From Streptomyces sp. NRRL F-5727 (lineage in GTDB: Bacteria; Actinomycetota; Actinomycetes; Streptomycetales; Streptomycetaceae): a stretch of 64,000 nucleotides of DNA. The translations under genes and the position numbers were made by a program. Below, in pieces: positions 28,430 to 37,692 of the stretch. Under the pieces are notes generated by a model. It ran no database searches and was not told the DNA's origin. It saw only the letters and a list, made by a program, of their open reading frames with translations. The stretch lies in contig NZ_JOGX01000022.1 in NCBI RefSeq assembly GCF_000719555.1, positions 18,211 to 82,210 of the forward strand. The letters are read 5' to 3'. Position 1 is the first letter of the stretch. Every line of letters starts with the position of its first letter.

Positions 28430-28562
28430 TGCGCATGGGACGGCGCGCGAGGCAGCACGCCTCCTGAGGGGACCGGGGCTCCCGTGGCGCCTTCCGCAGC
28501 GAGCGGAGGCCGTGCGCGGTGGAGCAGACCGCTACCCGGTAGTGCGTACCGAGGAGACAGCG

Positions 28563-29432
28563 ATGTCACTCTTCCCGGGTTCTCCGGATTCCACCGCGGC
28601 GGACGAGGCGTCCGAGGCGACGCCCAACCTCGACTTCGCGGGCACCACACCGTACGAGGACTACGTCCAGGCGGACGTCCTCACCCACCTCCAGCACCTC
28701 CGCTCCGACGACCCCGGCGAGATGGTCTTCCTGGTCACCACCCAGGTCATGGAGCTGTGGTTCACCGTCATCGTCCACGAGTGGGAGACCGCGAGCCGCG
28801 CGCTGCGCGAGGACCGGCTGCCGGTCGCCGTCGACGCGCTGAAGCGCTCGGTGCGCGAGCTGGAGGCGCTCAACCACTCCTGGCGCCCGCTCGCCCAGCT
28901 CACCCCCGCCCAGTTCAACTCCTACCGCGGCGCCCTCGGCGAGGGCTCCGGCTTCCAGTCGGCGATGTACCGCCGCATGGAGTTCCTGCTCGGCGAGAAG
29001 TCGGCGTCCATGCTCGTCCCGCACCGGGGCGCGCCCCGCGTCCACGCCGAGCTGGAGAAGGCGCTCCACGAGCCGAGCCTCTACGACGAGGTGCTCGGCC
29101 TGCTCGCCCGGCGCGGCCTGCCCGTCCCGCCGTCCGTCCTCAGCCGCGACCTCACCCGGCGGTACGAGCCGTCGCCGCAGGTCGAAGCCGTGTGGGCGGG
29201 GCTCTACGCGGAGCCCGAGGCCGACGGCAACGCCGAGCTGGTCCGCCTCGGCGAGGCGCTCAGCGACGTCGCCGAACTGGTCTGGCGATGGCGCAACGAC
29301 CACCTGGTGGCGACCCGCCGCGCGATGGGCGCCAAAACCGGCACCGGCGGCTCCGCGGGGGTGGCCTGGCTGGAGAAGCGTGCACAGAAGAACGTGTTCC
29401 CCGAGCTCTGGACGGCCCGTAGCCATGTCTGA
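28563..29432 (+). CDS. kynA: Tryptophan 2,3-dioxygenase-like protein
   Basis: A 289-residue heme protein of the tryptophan 2,3-dioxygenase family, first step of kynurenine formation from tryptophan. The N-terminal TPYEDYVQADVLTHLQHL and C-terminal GTGGSAGVAWLEKRAQK fit the family. The proximal heme His is H247 in RWRNDHLVATRR. At the usual active-site position FxxxHQxxELWF the sequence has VTTQVMELWF, so the catalytic His is Thr (T60). This may change activity. ATG at 28563. Its end overlaps kynU by 8 bases. Confidence 0.9.
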   Translation: MSLFPGSPDSTAADEASEATPNLDFAGTTPYEDYVQADVLTHLQHLRSDDPGEMVFLVTTQVMELWFTVIVHEWETASRALREDRLPVAVDALKRSVRELEALNHSWRPLAQLTPAQFNSYRGALGEGSGFQSAMYRRMEFLLGEKSASMLVPHRGAPRVHAELEKALHEPSLYDEVLGLLARRGLPVPPSVLSRDLTRRYEPSPQVEAVWAGLYAEPEADGNAELVRLGEALSDVAELVWRWRNDHLVATRRAMGAKTGTGGSAGVAWLEKRAQKNVFPELWTARSHV

Positions 29433-30624
29433 CCTGTACGAGCGAGCCCTCGAGCTCGACGCCGCCGACCCGCTGGCCGGCCACCGCGCCGCATTCGCCC
29501 TCGACGAGGAGACCGTCTACCTCGACGGCAACTCGCTCGGTGCGCTCCCCGCGCACGTCCCCGCCCGGATGGCCGACGTCATCGGCCGCGAGTGGGGCCA
29601 GCTGCGGATCCGCTCCTGGGACGAGTCGGGCTGGTGGACCGCCCCCGAGCGGATCGGCGACCGGATCGCCCCGCTGGCCGGCGCCGCCGCCGGCCAGATC
29701 GTGGTCGGCGACTCGACCAGCGTGAACGTCTTCAAGGCGGTCGTCGCGGCCACCCGGCTCGCCGGGGAGGGACGCGACGAGATCCTCGTGGACGCCTCGA
29801 CCTTTCCCACGGACGGGTACATCGCGGAGTCCGCCGCCCGGATGACCGGTCACCGGATCGTGGCCCTCGACCCGGCCGACATCCCCGCCGCGGCGAACGA
29901 ACGGACGGCGCTCGCGCTCGTCAACCACGTCGACTATCGCACCGGCCGCCTCCACGACCTGCCCGGCACCACCGCCGCCCTCCACGCGGCGGGCGCCCTC
30001 GCCGTCTGGGACCTGTGCCACAGCGTCGGCGCGCTGCCCGTCGGCCTCGACGAGCACGGCGTGGACCTGGCCGTCGGCTGCACCTACAAGTACCTGAACG
30101 GCGGCCCCGGTTCGCCCGCGTTCCTGTACGTCGCCGAGCGCCACCAGGACCGCTTCGACTCGCCGCTGCCGGGCTGGACCTCGCACGCCGACCCCTTCGG
30201 CATGGACTCCGGCTACCGGCCGGCGGGCGGCGCCGTGCGGGGCCGCGTCGGCACCCCCGACATCCTGTCCATGCTGGCCCTGGAGGCGGCGCTCGACGTG
30301 TGGGACGGGGTCACCGTCGACGCCGTCCGCGCCAAGTCCCTCGCCCTCACGGACCTCTTCCTGGAGTGCGTGCGGGCGTACGTCCCCGAGGGCCGGGTCA
30401 CGCCGATCACCCCCGAGCGGCACGCCGAGCGCGGCAGCCAGGTCGGACTGGCCTGCGCGGACGCGGCCGCCGTCATGCCGGAGCTGATCCGCCGCGGCGT
30501 CGTCGGCGACCTGCGCCCCGGCCTCCTGCGGTTCGGCTTCACCCCGCTGTACGTCGGCTTCGCGGACACCGAGCGGGCGGCCCGGGTCCTCGCCGACGTG
30601 CTGGCGGAGACGCCGGCGTCGTAG
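29425..30624 (+). CDS. kynU: Kynureninase
   Basis: A 399-residue PLP enzyme that cleaves kynurenine or 3-hydroxykynurenine to anthranilate or 3-hydroxyanthranilate and alanine. Landmarks are VYLDGNSLGALP near 31-42, the phosphate-type loop GDSTSVNVFKAV near 93-104, VWDLCHSVGALPV near 196-208, and GCTYKYLNGGPGS near 217-229 with the PLP Lys. The ATG at 29425 lies inside the last codons of kynA (8-base overlap), so they are translationally coupled. Confidence 0.93.
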   Translation: MSDLYERALELDAADPLAGHRAAFALDEETVYLDGNSLGALPAHVPARMADVIGREWGQLRIRSWDESGWWTAPERIGDRIAPLAGAAAGQIVVGDSTSVNVFKAVVAATRLAGEGRDEILVDASTFPTDGYIAESAARMTGHRIVALDPADIPAAANERTALALVNHVDYRTGRLHDLPGTTAALHAAGALAVWDLCHSVGALPVGLDEHGVDLAVGCTYKYLNGGPGSPAFLYVAERHQDRFDSPLPGWTSHADPFGMDSGYRPAGGAVRGRVGTPDILSMLALEAALDVWDGVTVDAVRAKSLALTDLFLECVRAYVPEGRVTPITPERHAERGSQVGLACADAAAVMPELIRRGVVGDLRPGLLRFGFTPLYVGFADTERAARVLADVLAETPAS

Positions 30625-30679
30625 CGGCCGAATCACCGTCGGTGGACGGCCGGTGACCGGTCGTCAGATGGGATCTTCA

Positions 30680-30725
30680 CCTGATCTGCGGGGCCCGGAC
30701 CCTGATACGGTCCCCGCAGGTCAGG
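30680..30725 (+). other. Imperfect stem-loop upstream of the hydrolase gene
   Basis: CCTGATCTGCGGGG (30680-30693) pairs with CCCCGCAGGTCAGG (30712-30725) with one G-T pair. It lies in the 138-base gap between kynU and the hydrolase gene and could be a terminator or attenuator. Confidence 0.45.
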
Positions 30726-30762
30726 CCGATTCGGCCCCGTCACCGAGAGGTTGGAACACGCC

Positions 30763-31632
30763 ATGCCGGACCCCGCCGCGCGCGACGCCGCCGAAGAGGC
30801 ATCGGCCTTCTCGCACCCGGCCGTCCCGCCCGACGCCACCGCCGCGTACGGCGAACACCCCGACCAGGTCATCGACTTCTACGCCCCCAGGACCGGTACG
30901 GGGCGCGCCCCGCTCGTCGTCGCCCTGCACGGCGGCGCCTGGCGGGCGCCCTACGACCGCCACCACCTCGGGCCCTTCGCGGACTTCCTCGCCCGCCGCG
31001 GCTTCGCCGTCGCCAGCGTCGAGTACCGGCGCGGCCCCGGCCTGCCCCAGCAGGACGGTACGGCCCCGGTCGCCGGCCGCTGGCCGGAGACCTTCGACGA
31101 CGTCGCCGCCGCCCTCGACGCGCTGCCGGACCTCGCCGCCGTCCACCTGCCGGACGCCGACCCGCACCGTACGGTCCTCACCGGGCACTCGGCCGGCGGC
31201 CAGCTCGCCCTCTGGGCCGCCGCCCGGCACGTGCTGCCGGCCGGCTCCCCCTGGCGGCTGCCCGCCCCGCCCCCGCTGCGCGGGGTCGTCGCCCTCGCCC
31301 CGATCGGGCACTTCGAGCGCGCCCGCGAGCTGGACGTCTGCGGCGGGGCGATCACCCAGCTGCTCGGCGGCGAGGAGGCGTACGAGGAGCGGGCCGCCGC
31401 CACCGACCCGGCGCGGCTGCTGCCCACCGGCATCGCCACCACCCTCGTCCAGGGCCGCGCGGACCTCACCGTCTTCGCCGAGGTCGCCGACGCCTTCGTG
31501 GAGGCGGCCGCGAAGGCGGGCGAGACGGTCGGCCTGACGCTCCTGGAGGACGTCGGCCACTTCCCGCTGATCGACCCGGCGGCCGACGCGTGCGCGGTGG
31601 TCGCGGAGGAGCTCGCCCAGCTCGCGTTCTGA
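30763..31632 (+). CDS. Alpha/beta hydrolase, probable kynurenine formamidase
   Basis: A 289-residue alpha/beta hydrolase. The oxyanion motif HGGAW is at 56-60, the nucleophile Ser is S143 in GHSAGG, and the acid/His part ends in LLEDVGHFPLIDP near 268. N-formylkynurenine formamidases of this fold release formate to give kynurenine. The position after tryptophan dioxygenase and kynureninase supports that role, though other esterases look alike. ATG at 30763 with a GAGAGG site upstream. Separated from kynU by a 138-base gap with a stem-loop. Confidence 0.78.
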   Translation: MPDPAARDAAEEASAFSHPAVPPDATAAYGEHPDQVIDFYAPRTGTGRAPLVVALHGGAWRAPYDRHHLGPFADFLARRGFAVASVEYRRGPGLPQQDGTAPVAGRWPETFDDVAAALDALPDLAAVHLPDADPHRTVLTGHSAGGQLALWAAARHVLPAGSPWRLPAPPPLRGVVALAPIGHFERARELDVCGGAITQLLGGEEAYEERAAATDPARLLPTGIATTLVQGRADLTVFAEVADAFVEAAAKAGETVGLTLLEDVGHFPLIDPAADACAVVAEELAQLAF

Positions 31633-31717
31633 GCCCGCCACGGCCTCGTAGTACTCAAGGGGGACGGCCCGGGATCCGCATCCAGCCGGACGCGGGCCTC
31701 CCCGGGCCTTCCGTACC

Positions 31718-33046
31718 GTGGACGGCGTGAACCCGACACAGACCCCCGACACGGGCAGCCGCAGCCCCGAGCTCCGCATGACGTTGGACGCCATCGGCGG
31801 TCTGCGTGAGGACCTCTCCGGCGACGCCCTCTCCTACCGTCCGCTGCCCCGGCTCGCGCCGGACAGCCCCGTGCTGCGCTTCCTGCCCCGGCGGCTGCGC
31901 CCGCACGCCGTGCTGCTGCCGCACGCGGCGATCGCCTTCCTCGCCCTGGTGACCTTCCTCCTGGGCTTCGACGAGATCAACGACACCGTCGGCCCGGTCG
32001 CCCTCGTCACCTGCGTGGTGCCGACGGCCGCCGTGCTCCTCACCCTGATCCGCCCCGCCCCGGCCTTCTGGCTGTCGATCTGCTCGACGCCCTTCGTCGC
32101 CTACCTGACCGGGTACGACGGCTGGCCCTGGGCGCCGAGCTCCTTCGCCGCCCACCTCTTCGTCCTCGTGATCGTCGCCCTGCGGACCCGGCCCCGCACC
32201 GCCGCCTGGATGTGGGCGGTCACCGCCGCGTACGCCACCTTCACCGCCTTCTTCCTGGGCATGGGCTCGGGATACGGCTTCAACGGCGCCGAGATGCTGT
32301 TCTTCTCCGCCCTCTTCCTGCTGGTCATCGCCGTCGTCCAGATCCGCAGCCAGGCCGTCCGCGAGGTCACCGCCCAGCAGACCGTCACCGCCGTCGAGCG
32401 GTCCCGGCGGACCCTCCTCGAAGAGCGGACCACCATCGCCCGCGAGCTGCACGACGTCGTCGCCCACCACATGTCGGTGGTCGCCATCCAGGCCGAGGCC
32501 GCGCCCTACCGGGTGGAGAACCCGCCGCCGGAGCTGGAGCAGGCGTTCCGCACCATCCGGGAGAACGCGGTCGCCGCCCTCACCGAGCTGCGCCGCATCC
32601 TCGGTGTCGTCCGCGCGGAGGACTACGAGGCCCCCGACGCCCCGCAGCCGACCCTCGCCGACCTCGACGGCCTGGTCGCCAACGTCCGGGAGGCCGGGCT
32701 CGACGTGACCGTGACGGTGACCGGCGCGGTGCGCGAGCTGCCGCAGGGCGTGGAGCTGTCCGCGTACCGGATCGTCCAGGAGGCGCTGTCGAACGTGCTG
32801 CGGCACGCGCCCGGCGCCCCGGCGAAGGTCGAGGTCAGCCATGTCCTCGGCGGTCTCGGCCTGCGGATCGCCAACGGCCCGGCGCGCGGCCTGGTGAAGC
32901 CCTCGCCGGGGGCGGGCCACGGCATCACGGGCATGCGGGAGCGTGTCACGATGCTCGGCGGCGAGATGACCGACGGGCCGACCGAGGACAGCGGCTACGA
33001 GGTCGCCGTCTTCGTCCCCGTCCAGCGGGAAGGGGCCGACCAGTGA
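31718..33046 (+). CDS. Sensor histidine kinase (HisKA_3, NarL-type partner)
   Basis: A 442-residue sensor kinase. About four to six membrane spans occupy ~65-210. The dimerisation and phosphorylation domain follows with the phosphoacceptor H245 in ARELHDVVAHHMSVV. The ATPase part contains the N-box-like AYRIVQEALSNVLRHAP and the G-box GHGITGMRERVTMLGGEM. The signal is unknown; the membrane part has no recognised sensor domain. A GTG at 31718 and another at 31727 are both possible starts. The stop overlaps the response-regulator start (GTGA). Confidence 0.87.
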   Translation: MDGVNPTQTPDTGSRSPELRMTLDAIGGLREDLSGDALSYRPLPRLAPDSPVLRFLPRRLRPHAVLLPHAAIAFLALVTFLLGFDEINDTVGPVALVTCVVPTAAVLLTLIRPAPAFWLSICSTPFVAYLTGYDGWPWAPSSFAAHLFVLVIVALRTRPRTAAWMWAVTAAYATFTAFFLGMGSGYGFNGAEMLFFSALFLLVIAVVQIRSQAVREVTAQQTVTAVERSRRTLLEERTTIARELHDVVAHHMSVVAIQAEAAPYRVENPPPELEQAFRTIRENAVAALTELRRILGVVRAEDYEAPDAPQPTLADLDGLVANVREAGLDVTVTVTGAVRELPQGVELSAYRIVQEALSNVLRHAPGAPAKVEVSHVLGGLGLRIANGPARGLVKPSPGAGHGITGMRERVTMLGGEMTDGPTEDSGYEVAVFVPVQREGADQ

Positions 33047-33705
33047 TCAGGGTGCTGATCGTCGACGACCAGATCATGGTCCGTGAGGGCTTCTCCGTGC
33101 TGCTCGGCGCGATGCCGGACATCGAGGTCGTCGGGGAGGCCGTCAACGGCCGGGAGGCCGTCGCCCAGGTCGCGGCCCTCCGCCCGGACGTGGTCCTCAT
33201 GGACATCCGGATGCCCGAGCTGAACGGCATCGAGGCCACCCGGGAGATCGTCGCCGCCGACGCGGACGCCAAGGTGCTCGTCCTGACCACCTTCGACCTC
33301 GACGAGTACGTCTACCAGGCGCTGCGCGCCGGCGCCTCCGGCTTCCTCCTCAAGGACGCCTCCGCGCGGCAGCTCGCCGAGGGCGTCCGGGTCGTCGCGG
33401 CCGGGGAGGCGCTGCTCGCGCCGACCGTGACGAAGCGGCTCATCACCGAGTTCGCGAAGTCCGCCGACACCGCGCCGAAGGCGCCCGCCGTCTCCCAGGT
33501 CGGCGAACTCACCGAGCGCGAGACGGAGGTCCTGGTGCTGATCGCCCAGGGCCTGTCCAACCAGGAGATCGCCGGCCACCTCGTCGTCGCCGAGTCGACG
33601 ATCAAGACGCACGTCAGCCGGATCCTGGTGAAGCTGGGCCTGCGCGACCGGACCCAGGCGGCGGTCTTCGCGTACGAGGCGCGGCTGGTCCAGGTCGGGC
33701 GCTAG
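33043..33705 (+). CDS. NarL/FixJ-type response regulator
   Basis: A 220-residue two-domain regulator. The receiver contains the acidic pocket at residues 8-9, the phosphoacceptor D54 in VLMDIRMPE, T82-T83 and K104 in FLLKDAS. The LuxR-type helix-turn-helix is at ~150-215 (LTERETEVLVLIAQG, NQEIAGHLVVAESTIKTHVS). GTG start overlaps the kinase stop by 4 bases, so the pair is cotranslated and cognate. The stop codon abuts a long hairpin element. Confidence 0.93.
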   Translation: MIRVLIVDDQIMVREGFSVLLGAMPDIEVVGEAVNGREAVAQVAALRPDVVLMDIRMPELNGIEATREIVAADADAKVLVLTTFDLDEYVYQALRAGASGFLLKDASARQLAEGVRVVAAGEALLAPTVTKRLITEFAKSADTAPKAPAVSQVGELTERETEVLVLIAQGLSNQEIAGHLVVAESTIKTHVSRILVKLGLRDRTQAAVFAYEARLVQVGR

Positions 33706-33877
33706 GCCCTGTCGTCACACTCCCGCCTGCCCCGCGACGCCATGCACGCGCTCTCGCCGCACCGGGCACAAGCCCACGTACGTCCAGTACGAGCGCTCGC
33801 GCCCGGCACGCCGAGAGCACGCACCTGACGCCGCAGGGCCGCCCTTCGGGCAACGGCGGGAGTGCGACGACAGGGCC
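33706..33877. mobile_element. MITE-like ~172-bp imperfect palindromic element
   Basis: The two ends, GGCCCTGTCGTCACACTCCC and the complement of GGGAGTGCGACGACAGGGCC, form nearly perfect ~22-bp terminal inverted repeats. Internal sequence also pairs (GCTCTCGCCGCACCGGGCAC against its imperfect complement), so the whole stretch can fold into one long interrupted hairpin with a centre near 33790. It has no coding capacity. It lies between the response regulator and the P450. I recall dispersed elements of this type in Streptomyces genomes but cannot verify the copy number here. Confidence 0.68.
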
Positions 33878-33908
33878 TGGCGGCCGGTACGGGGGTAGCG
33901 TCCGTGCC

Positions 33909-35129
33909 ATGGACGCCGTCGCCGCATTCGACCCCTGGTCCCCGGAGTTCGTCGCCGACCCGTACCCCGCGTACGCCGCGCTGCGGGAGGGCGGGCGGGC
34001 GCACTGGTACGGGCCCGCCCGGCAGTGGCTCGTCCCGCACCACGCGGACGTGTCGGCGCTGCTGCGGGACCGGCGGCTCGGGCGGACGTACACCCACCGC
34101 TTCGGCCACGAGGAGTTCGGGCGCCCGGCCCCCGACCCGCGGCACGAGCCCTTCCACACCCTCAACGACCACGGGCTGCTCGACCTGGAGGGCGCCGACC
34201 ACACCCGGATCCGGCGGCTGGTGTCGAAGGCGTTCACGCCGAGGACGGTGGAGAAGCTGGCGCCGACGGTACGGGAGCTGGCCGCCGGCCTGGTCGGCGA
34301 GCTGGTCGCGGCGGGCGGCGGCGACCTCCAGGCGGCGGTCGCGGAACCCCTGCCGGTCGCGGTGATCGCCGCGATGCTCGGCGTCCCGGAGGAGGACGAG
34401 GAGCGGGCCATGCTGCGGCCCTGGTCGGCGGCGATCTGCGGGATGTTCGAGCTGAACCCGTCGGAGGAGACGGCCCGGCGGGCGGTCCGGGCGTCGATCG
34501 AGTTCTCCGGCTATCTGCGGGAGCTGATCGCGCGGCGGCGGTCCGACCCGGGCGACGACCTGATCTCGGCGCTGATCGGGGTCGAGGAGCTGACCGAGCA
34601 GGAGATGATCTCCACCTGCGTGCTGCTGCTGAACGCGGGGCACGAGGCGACCGTGAACACCGCGACGGGCGGGGTGTGGACGCTGCTGCGGCACGGGAGG
34701 TGGGACCCGTCCCTGTCGGCGGACCTGTCGTCGGATCCCGGGAAGTTGTCCACAGCTGTGGACGAACTCCTGCGGTACGACACGCCGCTCCAGATGTTCG
34801 AGCGCTGGGTCCTCGACGACATCGAGATCGGCGGGACCGTCATCCCCCGCGGTTCGGAGGTCGCGCTCCTCTTCGGCTCCGCCAACCGCGACCCGGCCCG
34901 CTTCGGCCCCACCGCGGACGCGCTCGACCTGACCCGCGCGGACAACCCCCACGTCACCTTCGGCGCGGGCATCCACTACTGCCTGGGCGCGCCCCTGGCC
35001 CGCCTCGAACTCGCCTCGCTCTTCGCCGAGTTGCTGCGGCAGGCGCCGGGAATGCGGCTCGCCGCGGACCCCGTCCGGAAACCCGGTTACGTGATCCGCG
35101 GCTTCGAGTCGCTGCTCGTGGAGGTGTGA
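33909..35129 (+). CDS. Cytochrome P450
   Basis: A 406-residue bacterial class P450. The heme-thiolate loop is FGAGIHYCLGAPLAR with the ligand C358. The K-helix ExxR is in VDELLRYD, and the I-helix segment is LLLNAGHEATVNTATGG, where the usual acid-alcohol pair reads E-A-T. It needs ferredoxin partners, none of which is adjacent. Size and motifs fit the CYP107 group; the closest relative I can suggest is the CYP107P type conserved in Streptomyces, but that is unverified. ATG at 33909 after a GGGGGT site, just downstream of the hairpin element. Confidence 0.92.
   Translation: MDAVAAFDPWSPEFVADPYPAYAALREGGRAHWYGPARQWLVPHHADVSALLRDRRLGRTYTHRFGHEEFGRPAPDPRHEPFHTLNDHGLLDLEGADHTRIRRLVSKAFTPRTVEKLAPTVRELAAGLVGELVAAGGGDLQAAVAEPLPVAVIAAMLGVPEEDEERAMLRPWSAAICGMFELNPSEETARRAVRASIEFSGYLRELIARRRSDPGDDLISALIGVEELTEQEMISTCVLLLNAGHEATVNTATGGVWTLLRHGRWDPSLSADLSSDPGKLSTAVDELLRYDTPLQMFERWVLDDIEIGGTVIPRGSEVALLFGSANRDPARFGPTADALDLTRADNPHVTFGAGIHYCLGAPLARLELASLFAELLRQAPGMRLAADPVRKPGYVIRGFESLLVEV
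34746..34765. other. Inverted pair of DnaA-box-like sequences inside the P450 gene
   Basis: TTGTCCACA (34746-34754) is a perfect Streptomyces-type DnaA box. It is followed after GC by TGTGGACGA, an inverted box with one mismatch. It sits within coding sequence and may be coincidence. Confidence 0.5.
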
Positions 35130-35134
35130 GCCCG

Positions 35135-36703
35135 TCAGACCTGGAGGTCGCGGCGGCGCAGGGCCGCCAGGCCGGCCGTGGTGAGGGCCGCCGCCAGGGC
35201 GGTGAGGAGGAGGACCGGGGTCCAGGTCATCTCGGGGCCCGGCAGCTTGGGCAGATGGGCGAAGGGGGACACGTTCAGCACGCCCCGCGGGAGGTCCAGC
35301 GCCGGGCCGATCCAGCCGAGCGCCAGGCAGAGTCCGGCGACCGCCCAGCCGCCCCCGGCCGCCCGGGGCACCGCGCCCCACAGCAGCGTCGCCACGGCCG
35401 CCAGGGTCCAGACGGCCGGCAGCTGGGCCAGCGCCGCGCCGAGGACGGGCCCGTACGCGCCGCCGAAGCCGAGGGAGAGCCCGAGGCCCGCCGCGAGGAG
35501 GATCAGCGCCGAGCCGGCGAACGCGGGGACGAGGTGGCCGGCCGCCCAGCGGAGCCGGCCGAGGGAGCCGGCGAGGAGGGGTTCGGCGCGGCCGGAGGTC
35601 TCCTCGGTGTGCGCCCGCAGCACCGCGCCGACCGCGTACAGCGCGGCGAGCATCCCGAAGAGGGAGACCATCGTGGCGAGGAAGGCGTCGGTGAGGGCGG
35701 CCTGGCCGCCCATCCGCTCGAAGATCTCCCGGGCCTTCTCGTTGTCACCGACCAGCTCCGCCGCCCCTTCGGCCATGCCGCCGAAGACGAGTCCGCCGAG
35801 CAGGAAGCCGAGCCCCCAGCCGGTCAGCGCGCCGCGCTGGAGCCGGAAGGCGAGCGCCCCGGCCGTGGCGAGCCGGCCGGCGGCCGGGCCGGGCCGGGTG
35901 GCGAGGAAGGAGGCGCCGACGTCGCGGCGGGCGGCGAGCCCGTACGCGAGGACCGTCTGGGCGAGCACGGCGGCGGCGATCAGCAGCAGCACCCACCAGC
36001 GCTCCCCGCCGTAGGCGCGGACGTTCTCCGCCCAGCCGACCGGCGAGAGCCAGGTGAGGACGGAGGAGCCGGAGGCGTCCCCGGAGTCGCCGGCCGCGCG
36101 CAGCACGAACGCCAGGCCGAGGACGCCGCCCGCGATGCCCTTGGCGAGCCGGGCGCTCTCGGTGAGCTGCGCGGCGAGCGCGGCGACGGTCGCGAAGACC
36201 ATGCCGGTGCCGCCGACGGCGAGGCCGAGCGCGAGCGCCCCGGCGAGGCCCTGGCCGGCCAGCCCGGCGACGATCAGCAGCGCGGCGGCCGCGTTGAGCG
36301 TGAGCGCGGCGAGGAGCGCGGAGGTGAGCGGCGCACGGCGGCCCACCGCCCCGGCGGAGAGCAGTTCCTGACGGCCCGTCTCCTCCTCCTCGCGGGTGTG
36401 CCGGACGACGACGATGAGCGAGGCGACGGCGGCGAGGACGGCGGCGAAGGTGCCGAAGCGCCAGGCGACGAGCCCGCCGAGGGAGTCGGAGAAGACCGGC
36501 CCGTAGAGGGAGCGCAGGGAGCTGTTGGCGGTCATGGAGGCGGCGAGTTCGGCGCGCGCCTCGGCCGTGTCGTACAGCCCGCCGAGGGAGCCGGGGCCGG
36601 AGGCGACGAGGCCGCCGGTGACCAGGGCCCACAGCGGGATGGCCAGCCGGTCGCGGCGGAGCGCGAGCCGGGTGAGGGTGCCGGTGCCGGCGAGCGCGGT
36701 CAT
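35135..36703 (-). CDS. ABC-2 type exporter permease (large form)
   Basis: A 522-residue integral membrane protein with about twelve hydrophobic segments in two repeated halves, each with a basic/acidic cytosolic loop ([23 protein letters not shown] at about residue 100 and [20 protein letters not shown] at about 370). The two loops match each other, so the protein is an internal duplication of an ABC-2 half permease. It begins in an ATGA overlap with the ATPase stop (36700-36703). With the ATPase it probably exports a small hydrophobic or drug-like compound. Confidence 0.85.
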   Translation of the reverse strand: MTALAGTGTLTRLALRRDRLAIPLWALVTGGLVASGPGSLGGLYDTAEARAELAASMTANSSLRSLYGPVFSDSLGGLVAWRFGTFAAVLAAVASLIVVVRHTREEEETGRQELLSAGAVGRRAPLTSALLAALTLNAAAALLIVAGLAGQGLAGALALGLAVGGTGMVFATVAALAAQLTESARLAKGIAGGVLGLAFVLRAAGDSGDASGSSVLTWLSPVGWAENVRAYGGERWWVLLLIAAAVLAQTVLAYGLAARRDVGASFLATRPGPAAGRLATAGALAFRLQRGALTGWGLGFLLGGLVFGGMAEGAAELVGDNEKAREIFERMGGQAALTDAFLATMVSLFGMLAALYAVGAVLRAHTEETSGRAEPLLAGSLGRLRWAAGHLVPAFAGSALILLAAGLGLSLGFGGAYGPVLGAALAQLPAVWTLAAVATLLWGAVPRAAGGGWAVAGLCLALGWIGPALDLPRGVLNVSPFAHLPKLPGPEMTWTPVLLLTALAAALTTAGLAALRRRDLQV

Positions 36704-37599
36704 GAGGCCACCTCTTCGTCCGCGTAGTGGCGGAGGAAGAGCTCCTCCAGGGTGGGCGGGGTGCTGGTGAGCGAGCGGACGCCGGCGGCGAGGAGCGTGG
36801 CGAGGACCGGGTCGAGCTTGTCGGTGTCGACCTGGAGGCGGACCTTGCGGCCCTCGACGCGCAGGTCGTGGACGCCGGTGAGGCGGTCCAGGCCCTCGGG
36901 GGCGCCGGCGAGTTCGGCGGTGACGCTGGTGCGGGTGAGGTGGCGCAGGTCGGCGAGCGAACCGGACTCCACCGTGTGCCCCTTGCGGATGATGGAGACC
37001 CGGTCGCAGAGGGTCTCGACCTCGCTGAGGATGTGGCTGGAGAGCAGGACGGTCCGGCCCCGGTCGCGGGCCTCGCGGACGCAGTCCTGGAAGACCTCCT
37101 CCATCAGCGGGTCGAGGCCGCTGGTGGGTTCGTCGAGGACGAGGAGTTCGGCGTCGGAGGCGAAGGCGGCGACGAGGGCGACCTTCTGCCGGTTGCCCTT
37201 GGAGTAGGTGCGGCCCTTCTTGGTGGGGTCGAGCTCGAAGCGCTCGATCAGCTCCGCGCGGCGGGCCGGGTCGAGGCCGTTGCCGCGCAGCCGCCCGTAC
37301 AGGTCGATCACCTCGCCGCCGGAGAGGTTGCGCCAGAGGGTGACGTCGCCGGGCACGTACGCGAGGCGCCGGTGGAGGGCGACGGCGTCGGCCCAGGGGT
37401 CGCCGCCGAGCAGCCGGACGGTGCCGGAGTCGGCGCGCAGCAGCCCGAGGAGGACGCGGATGGCGGTGGACTTCCCGGCGCCGTTGGGGCCGAGGAAGCC
37501 GTGGACCTCGCCGGTGGCGACGGTGAGGTCGAGTCCGTCGAGGGCGTGCGTGCGGCCGAAGGACTTGTGGAGTCCGGCGACGCTGATGGCGTTCGTCAT
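36700..37599 (-). CDS. ABC transporter ATP-binding protein (DrrA-like)
   Basis: A 299-residue ATPase. Walker A is GPNGAGKST at 37-45, Walker B is [13 protein letters not shown] near 150, and the switch His is in LLSSHILSE. The signature motif is YSKGNRQKV in place of LSGGQ, as in drug-exporter ATPases. A C-terminal regulatory tail follows. It powers the permease it overlaps. Divergent from a GbsR/MarR regulator across 93 bases with two palindromes, so it is likely under control of that regulator. Confidence 0.92.
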   Translation of the reverse strand: MTNAISVAGLHKSFGRTHALDGLDLTVATGEVHGFLGPNGAGKSTAIRVLLGLLRADSGTVRLLGGDPWADAVALHRRLAYVPGDVTLWRNLSGGEVIDLYGRLRGNGLDPARRAELIERFELDPTKKGRTYSKGNRQKVALVAAFASDAELLVLDEPTSGLDPLMEEVFQDCVREARDRGRTVLLSSHILSEVETLCDRVSIIRKGHTVESGSLADLRHLTRTSVTAELAGAPEGLDRLTGVHDLRVEGRKVRLQVDTDKLDPVLATLLAAGVRSLTSTPPTLEELFLRHYADEEVAS

Positions 37600-37619
37600 G
37601 CTTCGGAACGTACACTCAT

Positions 37620-37635
37620 TTCACAAAGTTGTGAA
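37620..37635. promoter_or_regulatory. Candidate operator palindrome (TTCACAA-AG-TTGTGAA)
   Basis: A perfect 7-2-7 palindrome in the divergent region between the ABC exporter genes and the GbsR/MarR regulator. It is AT-rich against its background, as expected of a MarR-type operator or promoter core. Confidence 0.65.
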
Positions 37636-37640
37636 GTTAA

Positions 37641-37663
37641 GGAACCGTATAAAGTTCGGTTCC
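37641..37663. promoter_or_regulatory. Second candidate operator (GGAACCG-N9-CGGTTCC)
   Basis: A perfect 7-9-7 inverted repeat whose spacer is TATAAAGTT, which could be a -10 region for the regulator gene. It lies 30 bases upstream of the GbsR/MarR start. Confidence 0.55.
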
Positions 37664-37692
37664 GAGGCGTGAGCGAGGAAGACGAGGGAGCC

